DNA of 64,000 nt. Origin: Sphingomonas palmae. GTDB lineage: Bacteria > Pseudomonadota > Alphaproteobacteria > Sphingomonadales > Sphingomonadaceae. The stretch lies in contig NZ_FNZZ01000003.1 in NCBI RefSeq assembly GCF_900109565.1, positions 310,001 through 374,000 of the forward strand. Direction: 5' to 3'. The translations under genes were made by a program, and so were the position numbers. The notes beneath the pieces are model-generated. The model saw only the letters and a list, made by a program, of their open reading frames with translations. It did not search any database and had not been told where the DNA came from. This document shows, one piece after another, positions 18,188 through 27,979 of the stretch (its first letter is position 1; every line of letters starts with the position of its first letter).

Positions 18188-18898
18188 GTGGCCCTGACGC
18201 CGCAGAATAACGAGGCGTTCCTGCGCGAAGTCGACGAGGAATATCGTCGCGAGCAGATGATCGGGGTGTGGCAACGCTACGGTCGCTGGATCGTGGTGGC
18301 CGTCGTCGCTTTGCTGGTCGCCTTCGCCGGCTTCCTGTTCTGGCAGCACCGCGAGCGCGTCGCGGCGGAGAAGGAAGGCGAGACGCTTCAGACCGCCTAC
18401 GATTACCTCGGTGCCAACGACTTCAAGGGCGCGGCCAAGCCGCTCGCCGAGCTCGCCCAGTCGAGCAGCGACGGGTACCGTACGCTGGCCTTGTTCTCGC
18501 AGGCCGACGTGCTGCTGGCGAAAAACGATCTGAAAGGCGCTTCGGCCAAGTTCGCCGGGGTCGCCAATGACACGAGCGTCGCCAAGCCGTTTCGCGATTT
18601 GGCACTGATCCGTCAGACCGCGGCCGAATATGACACGCTCAAGCCCGACGTGGTGATCCAGCGGCTGGCTCCGCTCGCCGTGCAGGGCAACGCCTTCATG
18701 GGCAGCGCGGGCGAGATGGTGGGCGCGGCCTACCTCGCGCAGGGCAAGCGCGATCTAGCCGGGCAGACGTTCGCGCGGATCGCGCGCGACAAGACGGTGC
18801 CTCAGTCGCTGCGTCAACGTGCGGTTCAGATGGCGGGTGTATTGGGCGTGGACGCACTGCCGCAGGATATTGCGGCCAGCAGGGGCATGACGGAATGA
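18188..18898 (+). CDS. YfgM-like membrane-anchored TPR protein
   Basis: From GTG 18188 (with GGAG seven bases upstream; a GTG at 18176 is also possible) this is a 236-residue protein. One membrane span lies at about residues 34-52 (RWIVVAVVALLVAFAGFLFW), after a charged cytoplasmic N-terminus; the rest is helical, TPR-like (TPR_21/DUF2133 type). In E. coli YfgM is an ancillary subunit of the SecYEG translocon that hands proteins to periplasmic chaperones. The overlap with bamB and the order yfgM-bamB-der is conserved across proteobacteria, which supports the call. Confidence 0.85.
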   Translation: MALTPQNNEAFLREVDEEYRREQMIGVWQRYGRWIVVAVVALLVAFAGFLFWQHRERVAAEKEGETLQTAYDYLGANDFKGAAKPLAELAQSSSDGYRTLALFSQADVLLAKNDLKGASAKFAGVANDTSVAKPFRDLALIRQTAAEYDTLKPDVVIQRLAPLAVQGNAFMGSAGEMVGAAYLAQGKRDLAGQTFARIARDKTVPQSLRQRAVQMAGVLGVDALPQDIAASRGMTE

Positions 18899-20232
18899 AG
18901 CTTGGCAAGGCGGCGCGCGTCGCGTTCGGCCCCATGACGCTCGGCATCGCGCTGACGCTGGGCGGCTGCGGCGTGTTCAAGGGCGCGCCCAAGAAGACGC
19001 CGACGGTCGGCAACCGCGTGTCGATCCTCACCTCGGAGAACCGGGCAGAGGTCGATCCCTCGCTCGCCAGTGTCCAGGTGCTGTTGCCGACGCCGGAGGT
19101 GAACACCGACTGGTCGCAGTCGGGTGGCAGCGCCGACAAGTCGATGGGGCATCTGGCGCTCGCTGCCTCGCCGACGCGCGCGTGGACCGCGCAGATCGAC
19201 GGCGGCTCGAACCGTCAGCGGCTGGGCGCCGCCCCGGTTGTCGCCGACAACAAGCTGTTCGTGGTCGACGTCGACGCCACGCTCCACGCCTTCGCCGCCG
19301 ACACAGGGGCGAAGCTGTGGACCGCCGCGGTGCCCGAAGGCGACAACAACCGCGCCGCGCGCTTCGGCGGTGGTGCTAGCTACGACGACGGCAAGGTCTA
19401 CGCGACCGACGGGCTGGGTGACGTGGTCGCGTTCAACGCCGCCGACGGCAAGCTGATCTGGCGTGCCAAGCCGGGCGGCCCGTTGCGCGGCGCACCGACG
19501 ATCGCGAACGGCCAGGTCTATGTGCTCAGCCAGGACAATCAGATCTTCGCGCTCGGCCAGGCCGACGGCAAGGTCGTGTGGACGCAGAGCGCCAGCCTTG
19601 AGTCTCAGGGACTGTTCGGTGTCGCTGCTCCCGCGGCGAGCGCGGGCACGATCGTTGCCGGCTTCTCCTCGGGCGAGCTGAACGCCTATCGCTACGAGAA
19701 CGGCCGCAACTTGTGGCAGGACGCGCTGTCGCGCACCGCGATTTCGACCTCGGTGTCAAGCCTCGCCGACATCAACGCCGACGCGGTGATCGAGGACGGT
19801 CGCGTCTACGCGATCGGTGAGGGCGGTCGCATGGTCTCGCTCGACCTCGGCACCGGTCAGCGGTTGTGGGAGCAGAATTTCGCCGGGATCTCGACGCCGT
19901 GGCTCGCGGGTGAGTGGCTGTTCGTCGTCACCGACGATGCGCGCGTCGTCAGCCTCTCGCGCGCCAACGGCAAGGTCCGCTGGATCGGGCAGCTACCCGC
20001 GTTCAAGAACGAGAAGAAGCGTGAGAATGCCTACACCTGGTTCGGCCCGGTGCTGGCGGGCGAGCGGCTGTGGCTGACCAACTCGCGCGGGCAACTCGTT
20101 GCGGTCTCGCCGGCGGACGGCAGCCAGCAGACGGTGATCGAGGCGGGCGACGCTTTCTCGCTGCCGCCGATCGTTGCCAACAAGACGCTCTACGTGCTCG
20201 ACGACAAGGGTGAGCTCTCGGCCTATCGCTGA
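18895..20232 (+). CDS. bamB: Outer membrane protein assembly factor BamB (lipoprotein)
   Basis: BamB is the beta-propeller lipoprotein of the BAM complex that inserts beta-barrel proteins. The 445-residue protein has a lipobox TLGGC with the acylated cysteine at residue 25. It then has a series of PQQ-type propeller repeats, each with an A-x-D-x-x-x-G-x-x-x-W pattern (for example ADTGAKLWTA, AADGKLIWRA, LGTGQRLWEQ). It overlaps the YfgM-like gene by four bases and is followed 60 bases later by der. Confidence 0.94.
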   Translation: MKLGKAARVAFGPMTLGIALTLGGCGVFKGAPKKTPTVGNRVSILTSENRAEVDPSLASVQVLLPTPEVNTDWSQSGGSADKSMGHLALAASPTRAWTAQIDGGSNRQRLGAAPVVADNKLFVVDVDATLHAFAADTGAKLWTAAVPEGDNNRAARFGGGASYDDGKVYATDGLGDVVAFNAADGKLIWRAKPGGPLRGAPTIANGQVYVLSQDNQIFALGQADGKVVWTQSASLESQGLFGVAAPAASAGTIVAGFSSGELNAYRYENGRNLWQDALSRTAISTSVSSLADINADAVIEDGRVYAIGEGGRMVSLDLGTGQRLWEQNFAGISTPWLAGEWLFVVTDDARVVSLSRANGKVRWIGQLPAFKNEKKRENAYTWFGPVLAGERLWLTNSRGQLVAVSPADGSQQTVIEAGDAFSLPPIVANKTLYVLDDKGELSAYR

Positions 20233-20264
20233 GACGCCGCTGACAGCAGTCAGGTGACGGGGAC

Positions 20265-20297
20265 GACATGATGCGCTAGGCGTCGGCGCATCATGTC
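20265..20297 (+). promoter_or_regulatory. Perfect hairpin containing the der start codon
   Basis: GACATGATGCGC (20265-20276) pairs perfectly with GCGCATCATGTC (20286-20297) across nine bases. The der ATG (20293-20295) is inside the right arm, and no clear Shine-Dalgarno sequence is visible upstream. The structure could restrict translation of der or be a protein-binding palindrome. Confidence 0.5.
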
Positions 20298-21660
20298 CCG
20301 TTTACCTGTGGTCGCGATCGTCGGCCGTCCCAACGTCGGCAAGTCGACGCTGTTCAATCGCCTCGTCGGCAAGAAGCTCGCGCTGGTCGACGATCGTCCG
20401 GGCGTGACGCGCGACCGTCGTGAGGGCGACGCGAGCCTGCTCGGGCTCGATTTCCGCATCATCGATACCGCGGGCTACGAGGACGAGGACCCCGACACAC
20501 TGCCCGGCCGCATGCGTCGCCAGACGCAGGCTGCGGTCGATGGCGCCGACGTGGCATTGTTCCTGATCGACTCGCGCGCCGGCATCGTCCCGCTCGACGA
20601 GGAGATCGCGCGCTGGCTGCGCGGTGCCGACACGCCGATCGTGCTGGTCGCCAACAAGGTCGAGGGGCGCAGCGGCGAGCAGGGCGTGCTCGAATCGCTC
20701 GCGCTCGGCTTCGGCGATCCGGTGCAGATGTCGGCCGAGCATGGCGAGGGTGTCGCCGATCTGTTCGAGGCGCTGCGCCCCTTTATCGAGCGCGAGGACG
20801 ACGCGTTCGAGGAGGAAGAGGAGGATGAGAGCCCCGACGCGCCGCTCAAGCTCGCGATCGTCGGACGGCCCAACGCGGGCAAGTCGACGCTGATCAACCG
20901 CATGCTGGGCGAAGACCGCATGATCACGGGGCCCGAGGCGGGGATCACGCGCGATTCGATCGCGGTCGATTGGGAATGGCTCGGCAGCCCGATGGGGCCG
21001 CGCAAGGTGCGGCTGATCGATACCGCCGGCATGCGCAAGCGCGCCAAGGTGCAGGACAAGCTGGAGAAATTGTCGGTTGCCGACGCGCTCCACGCAGTCG
21101 ATTTCGCCGAGGTCGTCGTCCTGCTGCTCGACGCGACGCTGGGGCTCGAATCGCAGGATCTGCGCATCGCCGACCGCGTGCTGGAGGAAGGCCGCGCGCT
21201 TGTCATCGCGCTCAACAAATGGGACGTGTCGGAAGAGCCGTCGAAGACCTTCAACGGCGTCAAGGCGGCGCTCGAAGAGGGGCTGGCGCAGGTGAAGGGC
21301 GTGCCGCTGCTGACCGTGTCGGCGGCGACCGGCAAGGGGATCGACCAGCTGATCGCCGCTGCCTTCGAGACGCGTGACGCCTGGTCGCACCGCGTCGGCA
21401 CGGGCGAGCTCAACCGCTGGTTCGAGCGCGCGGTCGAGGCGAACCCGCCGCCCGCGCCCGGCGGCAAGCGGATCAAGCTACGCTACATCACGCAGGCGAA
21501 AACCCGCCCGCCCGGCTTCATCCTGTTCGGCACGCGCGTCGACCAGCTGCCGATGAGCTACCAGCGCTACCTCATCAACGGCATCCGCCGCGAACTCGGT
21601 TTCGGCGCGGTGCCCGTCCGAATGACGCTGCGCGCGCCGAAGAACCCTTTCGACAGTTGA
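20293..21660 (+). CDS. der: Ribosome-assembly GTPase Der
   Basis: Der (EngA) is an essential double GTPase that acts in 50S subunit maturation. The 455-residue protein has two G domains, with P-loops GRPNVGKSTLFNRL (about residue 10) and GRPNAGKSTLINRM (about 194), each followed by switch and NKxD motifs (VANKVEG, ALNKWD). A C-terminal KH-like domain ends near RMTLRAPKNPFDS. An acidic EEEEEDE linker lies between the G domains. Confidence 0.96.
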   Translation: MSRLPVVAIVGRPNVGKSTLFNRLVGKKLALVDDRPGVTRDRREGDASLLGLDFRIIDTAGYEDEDPDTLPGRMRRQTQAAVDGADVALFLIDSRAGIVPLDEEIARWLRGADTPIVLVANKVEGRSGEQGVLESLALGFGDPVQMSAEHGEGVADLFEALRPFIEREDDAFEEEEEDESPDAPLKLAIVGRPNAGKSTLINRMLGEDRMITGPEAGITRDSIAVDWEWLGSPMGPRKVRLIDTAGMRKRAKVQDKLEKLSVADALHAVDFAEVVVLLLDATLGLESQDLRIADRVLEEGRALVIALNKWDVSEEPSKTFNGVKAALEEGLAQVKGVPLLTVSAATGKGIDQLIAAAFETRDAWSHRVGTGELNRWFERAVEANPPPAPGGKRIKLRYITQAKTRPPGFILFGTRVDQLPMSYQRYLINGIRRELGFGAVPVRMTLRAPKNPFDS

Positions 21661-21758
21661 CGCAATTGTAGGAAAGCGCAGGCACGTCCTTACCCTCCGT
21701 TTACCCTCGCGGCGTTAGGGTCGCCGCACGACGGTTCGAAAGTGCGAAGGGGGCAAGC

Positions 21759-22169
21759 GTGTCGTTCGAAGGGGGTGTGCTGGTCGACCGTGCGGCGCTG
21801 GCGCGCGCGCGTGCCGAGCTCGGCGGCGAGTTCGCGCGCATTCTGGGCTATTTCCGTGAAGACGGGTTGAAGTCGCTCGATGCGATCGAGGCGGCATCGC
21901 GCGACGAGAATGCGACCGCGATGATCCTGCCCGCCCACACGTTGAAGGGCGAGGCGGGACAGTTCGGCGCCTATCCGCTCGCAGCACTCGCCGAGAAGCT
22001 GGAAACGCTCGCGCGCGAGTGCGTCGAATGGCACACCAGCCCGGTCGAATGCGTGCCAGACGTGCTGGAACTTCGTCCGCTGTTCGAGGCGACGCTCGCA
22101 CTGCTCGAGCGCGAGGCGGCGGCGACTCCGCTGCGCCGCGCAGGCGGCTTCGGTCGGCGCCTGAGCTAG
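21759..22169 (+). CDS. Hpt-domain phosphotransfer protein
   Basis: A 136-residue single-domain protein starting with GTG 21759 behind GAAGGGGG. The motif PAHTLKGEAGQFGAYPLA contains the phospho-accepting histidine of Hpt domains (AHxLKG). Such proteins pass phosphate between hybrid kinases and response regulators; no kinase or regulator gene is next to it. Its TAG stop overlaps the stop of the convergent DUF418 gene within CTAG. Confidence 0.88.
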   Translation: MSFEGGVLVDRAALARARAELGGEFARILGYFREDGLKSLDAIEAASRDENATAMILPAHTLKGEAGQFGAYPLAALAEKLETLARECVEWHTSPVECVPDVLELRPLFEATLALLEREAAATPLRRAGGFGRRLS

Positions 22170-23383
22170 ACGCGCAGCGGCGCCGGGCGGCCGTGCACCA
22201 GACTGCGCCACAGCCACTCCAATGGTCCGTAACTATAGCGGGCGAGCCACGCCGGTGACCACAGGAGCATGAGCGCCCAGACCGCGGGCACGATCGCGTA
22301 AAGCCACGCGCGACCGATCGTGGCGAACAGCCCCAAGCCCCAGCCGGTGAAGATCAGGTCCATCAGCACCGTGGTGCCGAGGTAATTGCTGAACGCCATC
22401 CGCCCCGTCGCGGCGACGCGCGTGGTCAGTCGACCGCCGGGGCGCAGCAGCACCATGACGAGCGCGGCATAGCCGACATAGCCGATCGTGCGGAACGGTT
22501 CGCTCAGCACCAATGCGCCGGTGTAGACCCAGCGCTGATCGAAGCCGGTCGCCATCGTGTGCCACCCGATCGCGGCATAGCCGAGCAGGGACACCGGCAC
22601 GCAGACCCACGCCACGCGTATGTAAGCCGCACGCGACCATTCACCCCTCACGAACCCCGACCGAAGCCCCGCCATGCCGAGCAGCATCGCGCTGAGCGTC
22701 TCCGCGCCGCCGATCGGTAGGAAGGTAAGCGGATCGAGCGCGTGCTGCCATCGCCACGCCGCGGCCGCACCGAAGCTGCCGCGCATCGCCGCGATCTGTT
22801 CGAGCAGTTCGGCGCGGGGCGGTACGCCGAACGCGCTTGCGAAACCGTTCCACAGCGCCACGTCGGCGGGGGTCGCGCGAGCGGCGGCGGCGAACAGCGC
22901 CGTCGCCGTCGCCGCATTGAGCAGGATCGAGGCGAGCAATAGCGCGAGCGAGAGCAGCGCGAGTGCGCGCGCGCTCTGCCGGCAGAAGAACAATGCGATG
23001 ACGCCGACCAGCGCGTAATGCGCCAGGATGTCGCCCCACCAGAGCAGGTAGAGGTGCAGGCAACCGAACACGAACAGCCAGAACATGCGCCGCAGGTGCA
23101 GTGCGGCGCCGTTCCCGCCGCCGGCGTCAGCCCGCTCGATGACCAGCAGCATCGAGGCGCCGAACAGGAAGGAGAACAGTCCGCGAAACCGCCCTTCGAC
23201 GAAGATGAAGTTGAGAAACCACGCCGTCTTTTCCGCCGCGTCCGATCCGCCCCAGGCGAGCGGCGAGAAATACGCCGCCTCGGGCAGGCCGAACGCGACG
23301 ATGTTGGCGAGCAGAATGCCCATTACCGCGACGCCGCGGATGACGTCGAGCGACTCGAACCGTGCGCGCACCTCCATGTGCAT
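22166..23383 (-). CDS. DUF418 (YeiB-type) membrane protein
   Basis: A 405-residue protein with about nine to ten hydrophobic segments, starting MHMEVRARFESLDVIRGVAVMGILLANI, the heparan-alpha-glucosaminide acyltransferase-like N-terminus of the DUF418/YeiB family. The C-terminal motif GRMAFSNYLGTTVL and FTGWGLGLF are DUF418 signatures. Function is not established; a transport or acyl-transfer role has been proposed for relatives. The ATG at 23383 overlaps the enoyl-CoA hydratase stop in TGATG, which fixes the start. Confidence 0.87.
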   Translation of the reverse strand: MHMEVRARFESLDVIRGVAVMGILLANIVAFGLPEAAYFSPLAWGGSDAAEKTAWFLNFIFVEGRFRGLFSFLFGASMLLVIERADAGGGNGAALHLRRMFWLFVFGCLHLYLLWWGDILAHYALVGVIALFFCRQSARALALLSLALLLASILLNAATATALFAAAARATPADVALWNGFASAFGVPPRAELLEQIAAMRGSFGAAAAWRWQHALDPLTFLPIGGAETLSAMLLGMAGLRSGFVRGEWSRAAYIRVAWVCVPVSLLGYAAIGWHTMATGFDQRWVYTGALVLSEPFRTIGYVGYAALVMVLLRPGGRLTTRVAATGRMAFSNYLGTTVLMDLIFTGWGLGLFATIGRAWLYAIVPAVWALMLLWSPAWLARYSYGPLEWLWRSLVHGRPAPLRV

Positions 23384-24180
23384 CAGCTGCCGGTGAATGC
23401 TGCCGGGCGCTTCTCGAGGAACGAGCGCATGCCTTCCTGAAAGTCGTCGGATGCGAACAAGGGCAGCAGTTGCAGGTAGACGTGCTGGACGTGCGTCTCG
23501 AATGTCTCGTTCAGCCCCATGCGCATCATCCGCTTCGATGCCTGTACCGCCAAAGGCGCGTTGGCGGCGATTTCGCGCGCGATCCGCTCGGCGTGCGGCA
23601 ATACCTCGCCATCGGGCACGACGTGGTTGACCAGCCCGAGCGCGAGGCTCTCCGCCGCACCAAGTGTCCGCCCGGTAAAGATCAGCTCCGCCGCCTTCGC
23701 CCAGCCGATCATTCGCGGCAGCAGCCAGGTGCCACCCGACTCGGGGACGATGCCGCGCTTGACGAAGGCGGGCGCGAGCTTTGCGCCCTCGGCCATGACG
23801 CGGATGTCGCACCCGATCGCCAGGTCCATGCCATAGCCGGCGGCCGAGCCGTTCAATGCGCAGATCACCGGCTTGTCCATCGCGAACAGCACCGTCGGCG
23901 GCGCGCGGCGCAGGTCGATCGTCGGCGGGTGCCTCGTGCCGCTCGCGCCGATGCCGTCGCCGCCCACCGCCTCGTTCAGGTCGAGCCCGGCGCAGAACGC
24001 GCGCCCCGTACCGGTCAGGATGACGACACGCACCGCCGCGTCCTCGTTCGCGCGCGTCAGCAAGGCCGCGACCCGATCGAGCATCGCGTGCGAGATCGTG
24101 TTCATCCGCTCCGGCCGGTCGAGCGTCAGCGTCGCAACGCCGTCCGCCACCGCGTAGCGCACATCCCGGTCGTCACTCAT
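23383..24180 (-). CDS. Enoyl-CoA hydratase/isomerase family protein
   Basis: A 265-residue crotonase-fold protein. The oxyanion-hole segments GRAFCAGLDL and NGSAAGYGMDL and the catalytic-glutamate region GIVPESGGTWLLPR are present, so it probably hydrates or isomerises an acyl-CoA; the substrate cannot be read from the sequence. It is translationally coupled to the DUF418 gene and starts 64 bases after purL. Confidence 0.9.
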   Translation of the reverse strand: MSDDRDVRYAVADGVATLTLDRPERMNTISHAMLDRVAALLTRANEDAAVRVVILTGTGRAFCAGLDLNEAVGGDGIGASGTRHPPTIDLRRAPPTVLFAMDKPVICALNGSAAGYGMDLAIGCDIRVMAEGAKLAPAFVKRGIVPESGGTWLLPRMIGWAKAAELIFTGRTLGAAESLALGLVNHVVPDGEVLPHAERIAREIAANAPLAVQASKRMMRMGLNETFETHVQHVYLQLLPLFASDDFQEGMRSFLEKRPAAFTGS

Positions 24181-24244
24181 CGGCTCATCCTCCCCATTTT
24201 CCCGCCAATGTGCGGCAGACCGGGGCGGAGGTACAGCGCGAGGT

Positions 24245-26461
24245 TCAGAGCGCGGCTTCGGTCGCCATCAGCCTGGGGAAGAAATCCTCGTGCGCGCGGC
24301 GCAGATCGGCGAGCGAGACGGCGTGGTCACCGTCGCTAAGCTCGAAGATCACGCGCGTGCCGATCGCGCGGCCGAGCGGCTCGGCCTCGACACCGGCATC
24401 GAGCGCGGACTGGAGGAAATCGAGCAATGCGTGGTCGTGGACGGTCGCGACATAGACGCCCTGGTCCTCCGCGAACAGCGACGCGGCGGTGTCGAACGGC
24501 AGCGCACGGTCGATCATCGCGCCGATGTTGCCCGCAAGCGCCATCTCCGCGATCGTGACCGCGAGGCCACCGTCGGAGACGTCGTGCACCGCGGAAAGCT
24601 GTCCCGCGTCGATTGCGCGGCGGACGAAATCGCCGGTGCGGCGCTCCGCATCAAGGTCGACGCGCGGCGGTGGGCCTTCCTCGCGACCATGCACCTCGCG
24701 CAGCCACAGCGACTGGCCCAGGTCGCCACGACGACGACCGATGACGATGATGATGTCGCCCGGCTGCTTGAACGCAATCGTCGCGCTCTTGTCCCACGCC
24801 TTCAGCAGCCCGACGCCGCCGATCGCGGGCGTGGGCAGGATCGCCGAACCGCCGCCGGTCGCCTTCGACTCGTTGTAGAGGCTGACATTGCCCGACACGA
24901 TCGGGAAGTCGAGTGCGCGGCACGCCTCGCTCATTCCTTCGAGGCAGCCGACGATCTGCCCCATGATCTCGGACCGCTGCGGATTGGCGAAGTTGAGGCA
25001 GTTGGTGACCGCCAGCGGCGTCGCGCCGACCGCGGTCAGGTTGCGCCACGCCTCGGCGACGGCCTGCTTTCCGCCCTCGACCGGGTCGGCGTAGCAGTAG
25101 CGCGGGGTGCAATCGGTAGTCATGGCGAGCGCCTTGTCCGTCCCGTGGACGCGCACCACCGCGGCGTCGCCGCCGGGACGCTGGACCGTGTCGGCGCCGA
25201 CCATGTGGTCGTACTGCTCCCAGATCCAGCGGCGCGAGGCGATGTCGGGCGAGCCCATCAGCGCGAGCAGGTCGGCAGCGGGATCGCGGCACTCGGGCAA
25301 GTTCACGAGCGCCTTCGCGGGCGGGGTTGGAAGGTGCGGGCGATCATAGAGCGGCGCATCGTCGGCGAGCGGACCGAGCGGGATGTCGCACACCGTCTCG
25401 CCGTGCCATTTCAGCACCATGCGACCGGTGTCGGTCACGTGGCCGATGACGGCGAAGTCGAGCTCCCATTTCTCGAAGATCGCTTGCGCGAACGCCTCGC
25501 GGCCGGGTTTCAGCACCATGAGCATCCGCTCCTGGCTTTCCGACAGCATCATCTCGTACGGGGTCATGCCCGTTTCGCGCTGCGGCACGTCGTCCATGAT
25601 CAGCTCGATGCCGACGCCGCCCTTCGATGCCATCTCGACCGACGACGAGGTGAGACCTGCCGCGCCCATGTCCTGGATCGCGACGATCGCGTCCGACGCC
25701 ATCAACTCGAGGCACGCCTCGATCAGCAGCTTCTCGGTGAACGGATCGCCGACCTGGACGGTCGGGCGCTTCGCATCGGCATCCTCGCCGAAATCGGCCG
25801 AGGCCATCGTCGCGCCGTGGATGCCGTCGCGTCCGGTCTTCGAGCCGACGTAGACGATCGGATTGCCGACGCCGGATGCGGCCGAGTAGAAGATCTTGTC
25901 GGTATCCGCGACGCCCACCGTCATCGCGTTGACCAGGATGTTCCCGTCATAGGCCGGGTGGAAGTTCACCTCGCCGCCGACAGTCGGCACGCCGACGCAA
26001 TTGCCGTAGCCGCCGATGCCGTGGACCACGCCCGAGATCAGGTGGCGCATCTTGGGGTGATCGGGACGACCGAAGCGCAGCGCGTTCAGGTTCGCGACCG
26101 GGCGCGCGCCCATCGTGAACACGTCGCGCAGGATGCCGCCGACGCCGGTCGCCGCGCCCTGATACGGCTCGATGTACGACGGATGGTTGTGCGACTCCAT
26201 CTTGAAGATCGCGGCCTGACCGTCACCGATGTCGATCACGCCCGCATTCTCGCCCGGACCGCAGATCACCCACGGTGCCTCGGTCGGCAGCTTTTTCAGG
26301 TGGATACGGCTCGACTTGTACGAGCAATGCTCGCTCCACATCACCGAGAAGATGCCGAGTTCGACCAGGTTCGGCTCACGCCCGAGCGCGCCTAGCACGC
26401 GGTCGTATTCTTCGGGCGACAGGCCGTGCTCGGCAACGATCTCGGGCGTGATAGCGGTCAT
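24245..26461 (-). CDS. purL: Phosphoribosylformylglycinamidine synthase subunit PurL (small type)
   Basis: PurL converts FGAR to FGAM with ammonia channelled from PurQ, helped by PurS. The 738-residue protein lacks the C-terminal glutaminase domain and so is the small type that needs PurS and PurQ, which are not in the window. Motifs include [33 protein letters not shown] and [16 protein letters not shown] chose ATG 26461 ([22 protein letters not shown]); an in-frame ATG 12 bases earlier is possible. Confidence 0.96.
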   Translation of the reverse strand: MTAITPEIVAEHGLSPEEYDRVLGALGREPNLVELGIFSVMWSEHCSYKSSRIHLKKLPTEAPWVICGPGENAGVIDIGDGQAAIFKMESHNHPSYIEPYQGAATGVGGILRDVFTMGARPVANLNALRFGRPDHPKMRHLISGVVHGIGGYGNCVGVPTVGGEVNFHPAYDGNILVNAMTVGVADTDKIFYSAASGVGNPIVYVGSKTGRDGIHGATMASADFGEDADAKRPTVQVGDPFTEKLLIEACLELMASDAIVAIQDMGAAGLTSSSVEMASKGGVGIELIMDDVPQRETGMTPYEMMLSESQERMLMVLKPGREAFAQAIFEKWELDFAVIGHVTDTGRMVLKWHGETVCDIPLGPLADDAPLYDRPHLPTPPAKALVNLPECRDPAADLLALMGSPDIASRRWIWEQYDHMVGADTVQRPGGDAAVVRVHGTDKALAMTTDCTPRYCYADPVEGGKQAVAEAWRNLTAVGATPLAVTNCLNFANPQRSEIMGQIVGCLEGMSEACRALDFPIVSGNVSLYNESKATGGGSAILPTPAIGGVGLLKAWDKSATIAFKQPGDIIIVIGRRRGDLGQSLWLREVHGREEGPPPRVDLDAERRTGDFVRRAIDAGQLSAVHDVSDGGLAVTIAEMALAGNIGAMIDRALPFDTAASLFAEDQGVYVATVHDHALLDFLQSALDAGVEAEPLGRAIGTRVIFELSDGDHAVSLADLRRAHEDFFPRLMATEAAL

Positions 26462-26533
26462 GTGCGCGCGCATAGCGGGGGAGACGCGTCGATACCAGCA
26501 GCCAAGCGCCCGCATCGTGAGGGGAAGCCTTGC

Positions 26534-27979
26534 CTACCGCCGGTGACGATGATGGTGGCGATGCCGCCGGTGCTTCAACCGACGCAGCAGCCCGCGCTTC
26601 TCGAATGCCTCGAACATCTCGGCCGGGCCTTCCGGGTCGAGCACCTCGTTCTCGGCCAGCCACGCCTCGACGCCGTTCAGATCGGGCACCTCGTACGGGA
26701 TCAGCGTCTTGCCTTCGCCACGCAGCCGCTCGATGGTGGCGATCAGCCCGTCGCGCTTCACGCCCTCGCTAACCTCAGCGATCTCGACGGCCAAATGCTC
26801 GGCGAGCAGGTCGTCGCGAATCGCGGCAATGCGCGTACCCTCGTCCGCGATCGTCACGTCGCACTCGGTATCGAGCCGCAGCGAGCGGTTGTTGAAGTTC
26901 GACGAACCGATCCGGATCACGTCGTCGTCGATCACCAGCACCTTGGCATGGCAGTAGATGCCAGTGCCGTCGGTCGTGACCGGATGGTACAGGCGAAAAC
27001 GCCCGGCATGGTCGCGGTGCTGCAATTCGGTGACCAGCCGCGCGCGCGCGGTGTCCATCGCGATCGGCTCCAGCCAGCCTTGCGCGCTCGTCGGATTGAT
27101 GACGACGATTTCGGGCGGATCGCGCTCCTCCAGCCGCTTCGCGATCGCCTCCGCGATCCGGCGTGAGGCGAAATACTGGCTCTCGGCGTAGATGCGCCGT
27201 TTCGCCCGCGCGATCAGGTGGAGGTATAATTCCTCGATCTCGTGGATTTCCTCCTGACCCTCGTGGAGCGGCTGCGAACGCGAGATCGCGACGTCGACGT
27301 CGGTGAATTCGACCGGCAGACTCTCGGGCCAGCACTCGCTGGTGGCAGAGGGAGCGGGAATGTCGCCGCCACCGGCGATCTTCCAGCGCGCGCGACACAG
27401 GTCGCCGAGCGCGCGCGCGACCGGACCCTGCAGCGCGGTCGTCACGTCGTGCCACGGCTTGTACGAAAAACCGTTGGGCGAGCGGCGCCGCTCGTCGTCC
27501 TCGACGTGGTCGCGCGTGTCCCAGCGCTCGTCGGTCATGTCGATACCGCCGCAGAACGCCATGCAATCGTCAATCACGACAATCTTCTGGTGCTGCGACG
27601 CGGCGGTCGGATGATGCCCGTCGAGTTTCAGGTGGATGCGCTTCTCGCGGAAACGCCAACGCGTCAGCATCCACAGGGTACGCCCGCGGAACAGCGTCTT
27701 GATCGCGCCCTTGTCCCAGCGAAGGATAAAGACCTGGAGCGTCGGCGTGCGCTTCACCAACCAGTCGATGAAGTCGCCCACCGTCGTCGGCGCCTCGGGA
27801 TGATCGTCCGAATAAGCGAGCGTAATGCGCGCGTCGAAGTCCCAGCCCACCAGCATGATCTGCTGCTTGGCATTCAGCATCGCCTCGCGCGCGACGCGGA
27901 AATAGGCGTCGGCGTCGATGATGACGGCGGCACGGTTCGCACGCTCGACCCGCCAGCGCGTCTTCTCAGGCAGGGTCAC
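26534..27979 (-). CDS. Phospholipase D-family protein
   Basis: A 481-residue protein with the two HKD motifs of the superfamily: HQKIVVIDD (about residue 129) and HAKVLVIDD (about residue 345), each followed by the GG or GSSNFNNRS region. It probably hydrolyses or transfers a phosphodiester, as in cardiolipin synthase or phospholipase D relatives. It has no signal peptide. It ends in an unusual basic and histidine-rich tail (about residues 466-481). The GTG start overlaps the arsC stop by four bases. Confidence 0.88.
   Translation of the reverse strand: MTLPEKTRWRVERANRAAVIIDADAYFRVAREAMLNAKQQIMLVGWDFDARITLAYSDDHPEAPTTVGDFIDWLVKRTPTLQVFILRWDKGAIKTLFRGRTLWMLTRWRFREKRIHLKLDGHHPTAASQHQKIVVIDDCMAFCGGIDMTDERWDTRDHVEDDERRRSPNGFSYKPWHDVTTALQGPVARALGDLCRARWKIAGGGDIPAPSATSECWPESLPVEFTDVDVAISRSQPLHEGQEEIHEIEELYLHLIARAKRRIYAESQYFASRRIAEAIAKRLEERDPPEIVVINPTSAQGWLEPIAMDTARARLVTELQHRDHAGRFRLYHPVTTDGTGIYCHAKVLVIDDDVIRIGSSNFNNRSLRLDTECDVTIADEGTRIAAIRDDLLAEHLAVEIAEVSEGVKRDGLIATIERLRGEGKTLIPYEVPDLNGVEAWLAENEVLDPEGPAEMFEAFEKRGLLRRLKHRRHRHHHRHRR

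Noticed and set aside
24290..26395. A 701-codon open frame on the plus strand across purL
   Set aside because: It lies wholly opposite purL and shows no motif; high G+C produces long antisense frames.
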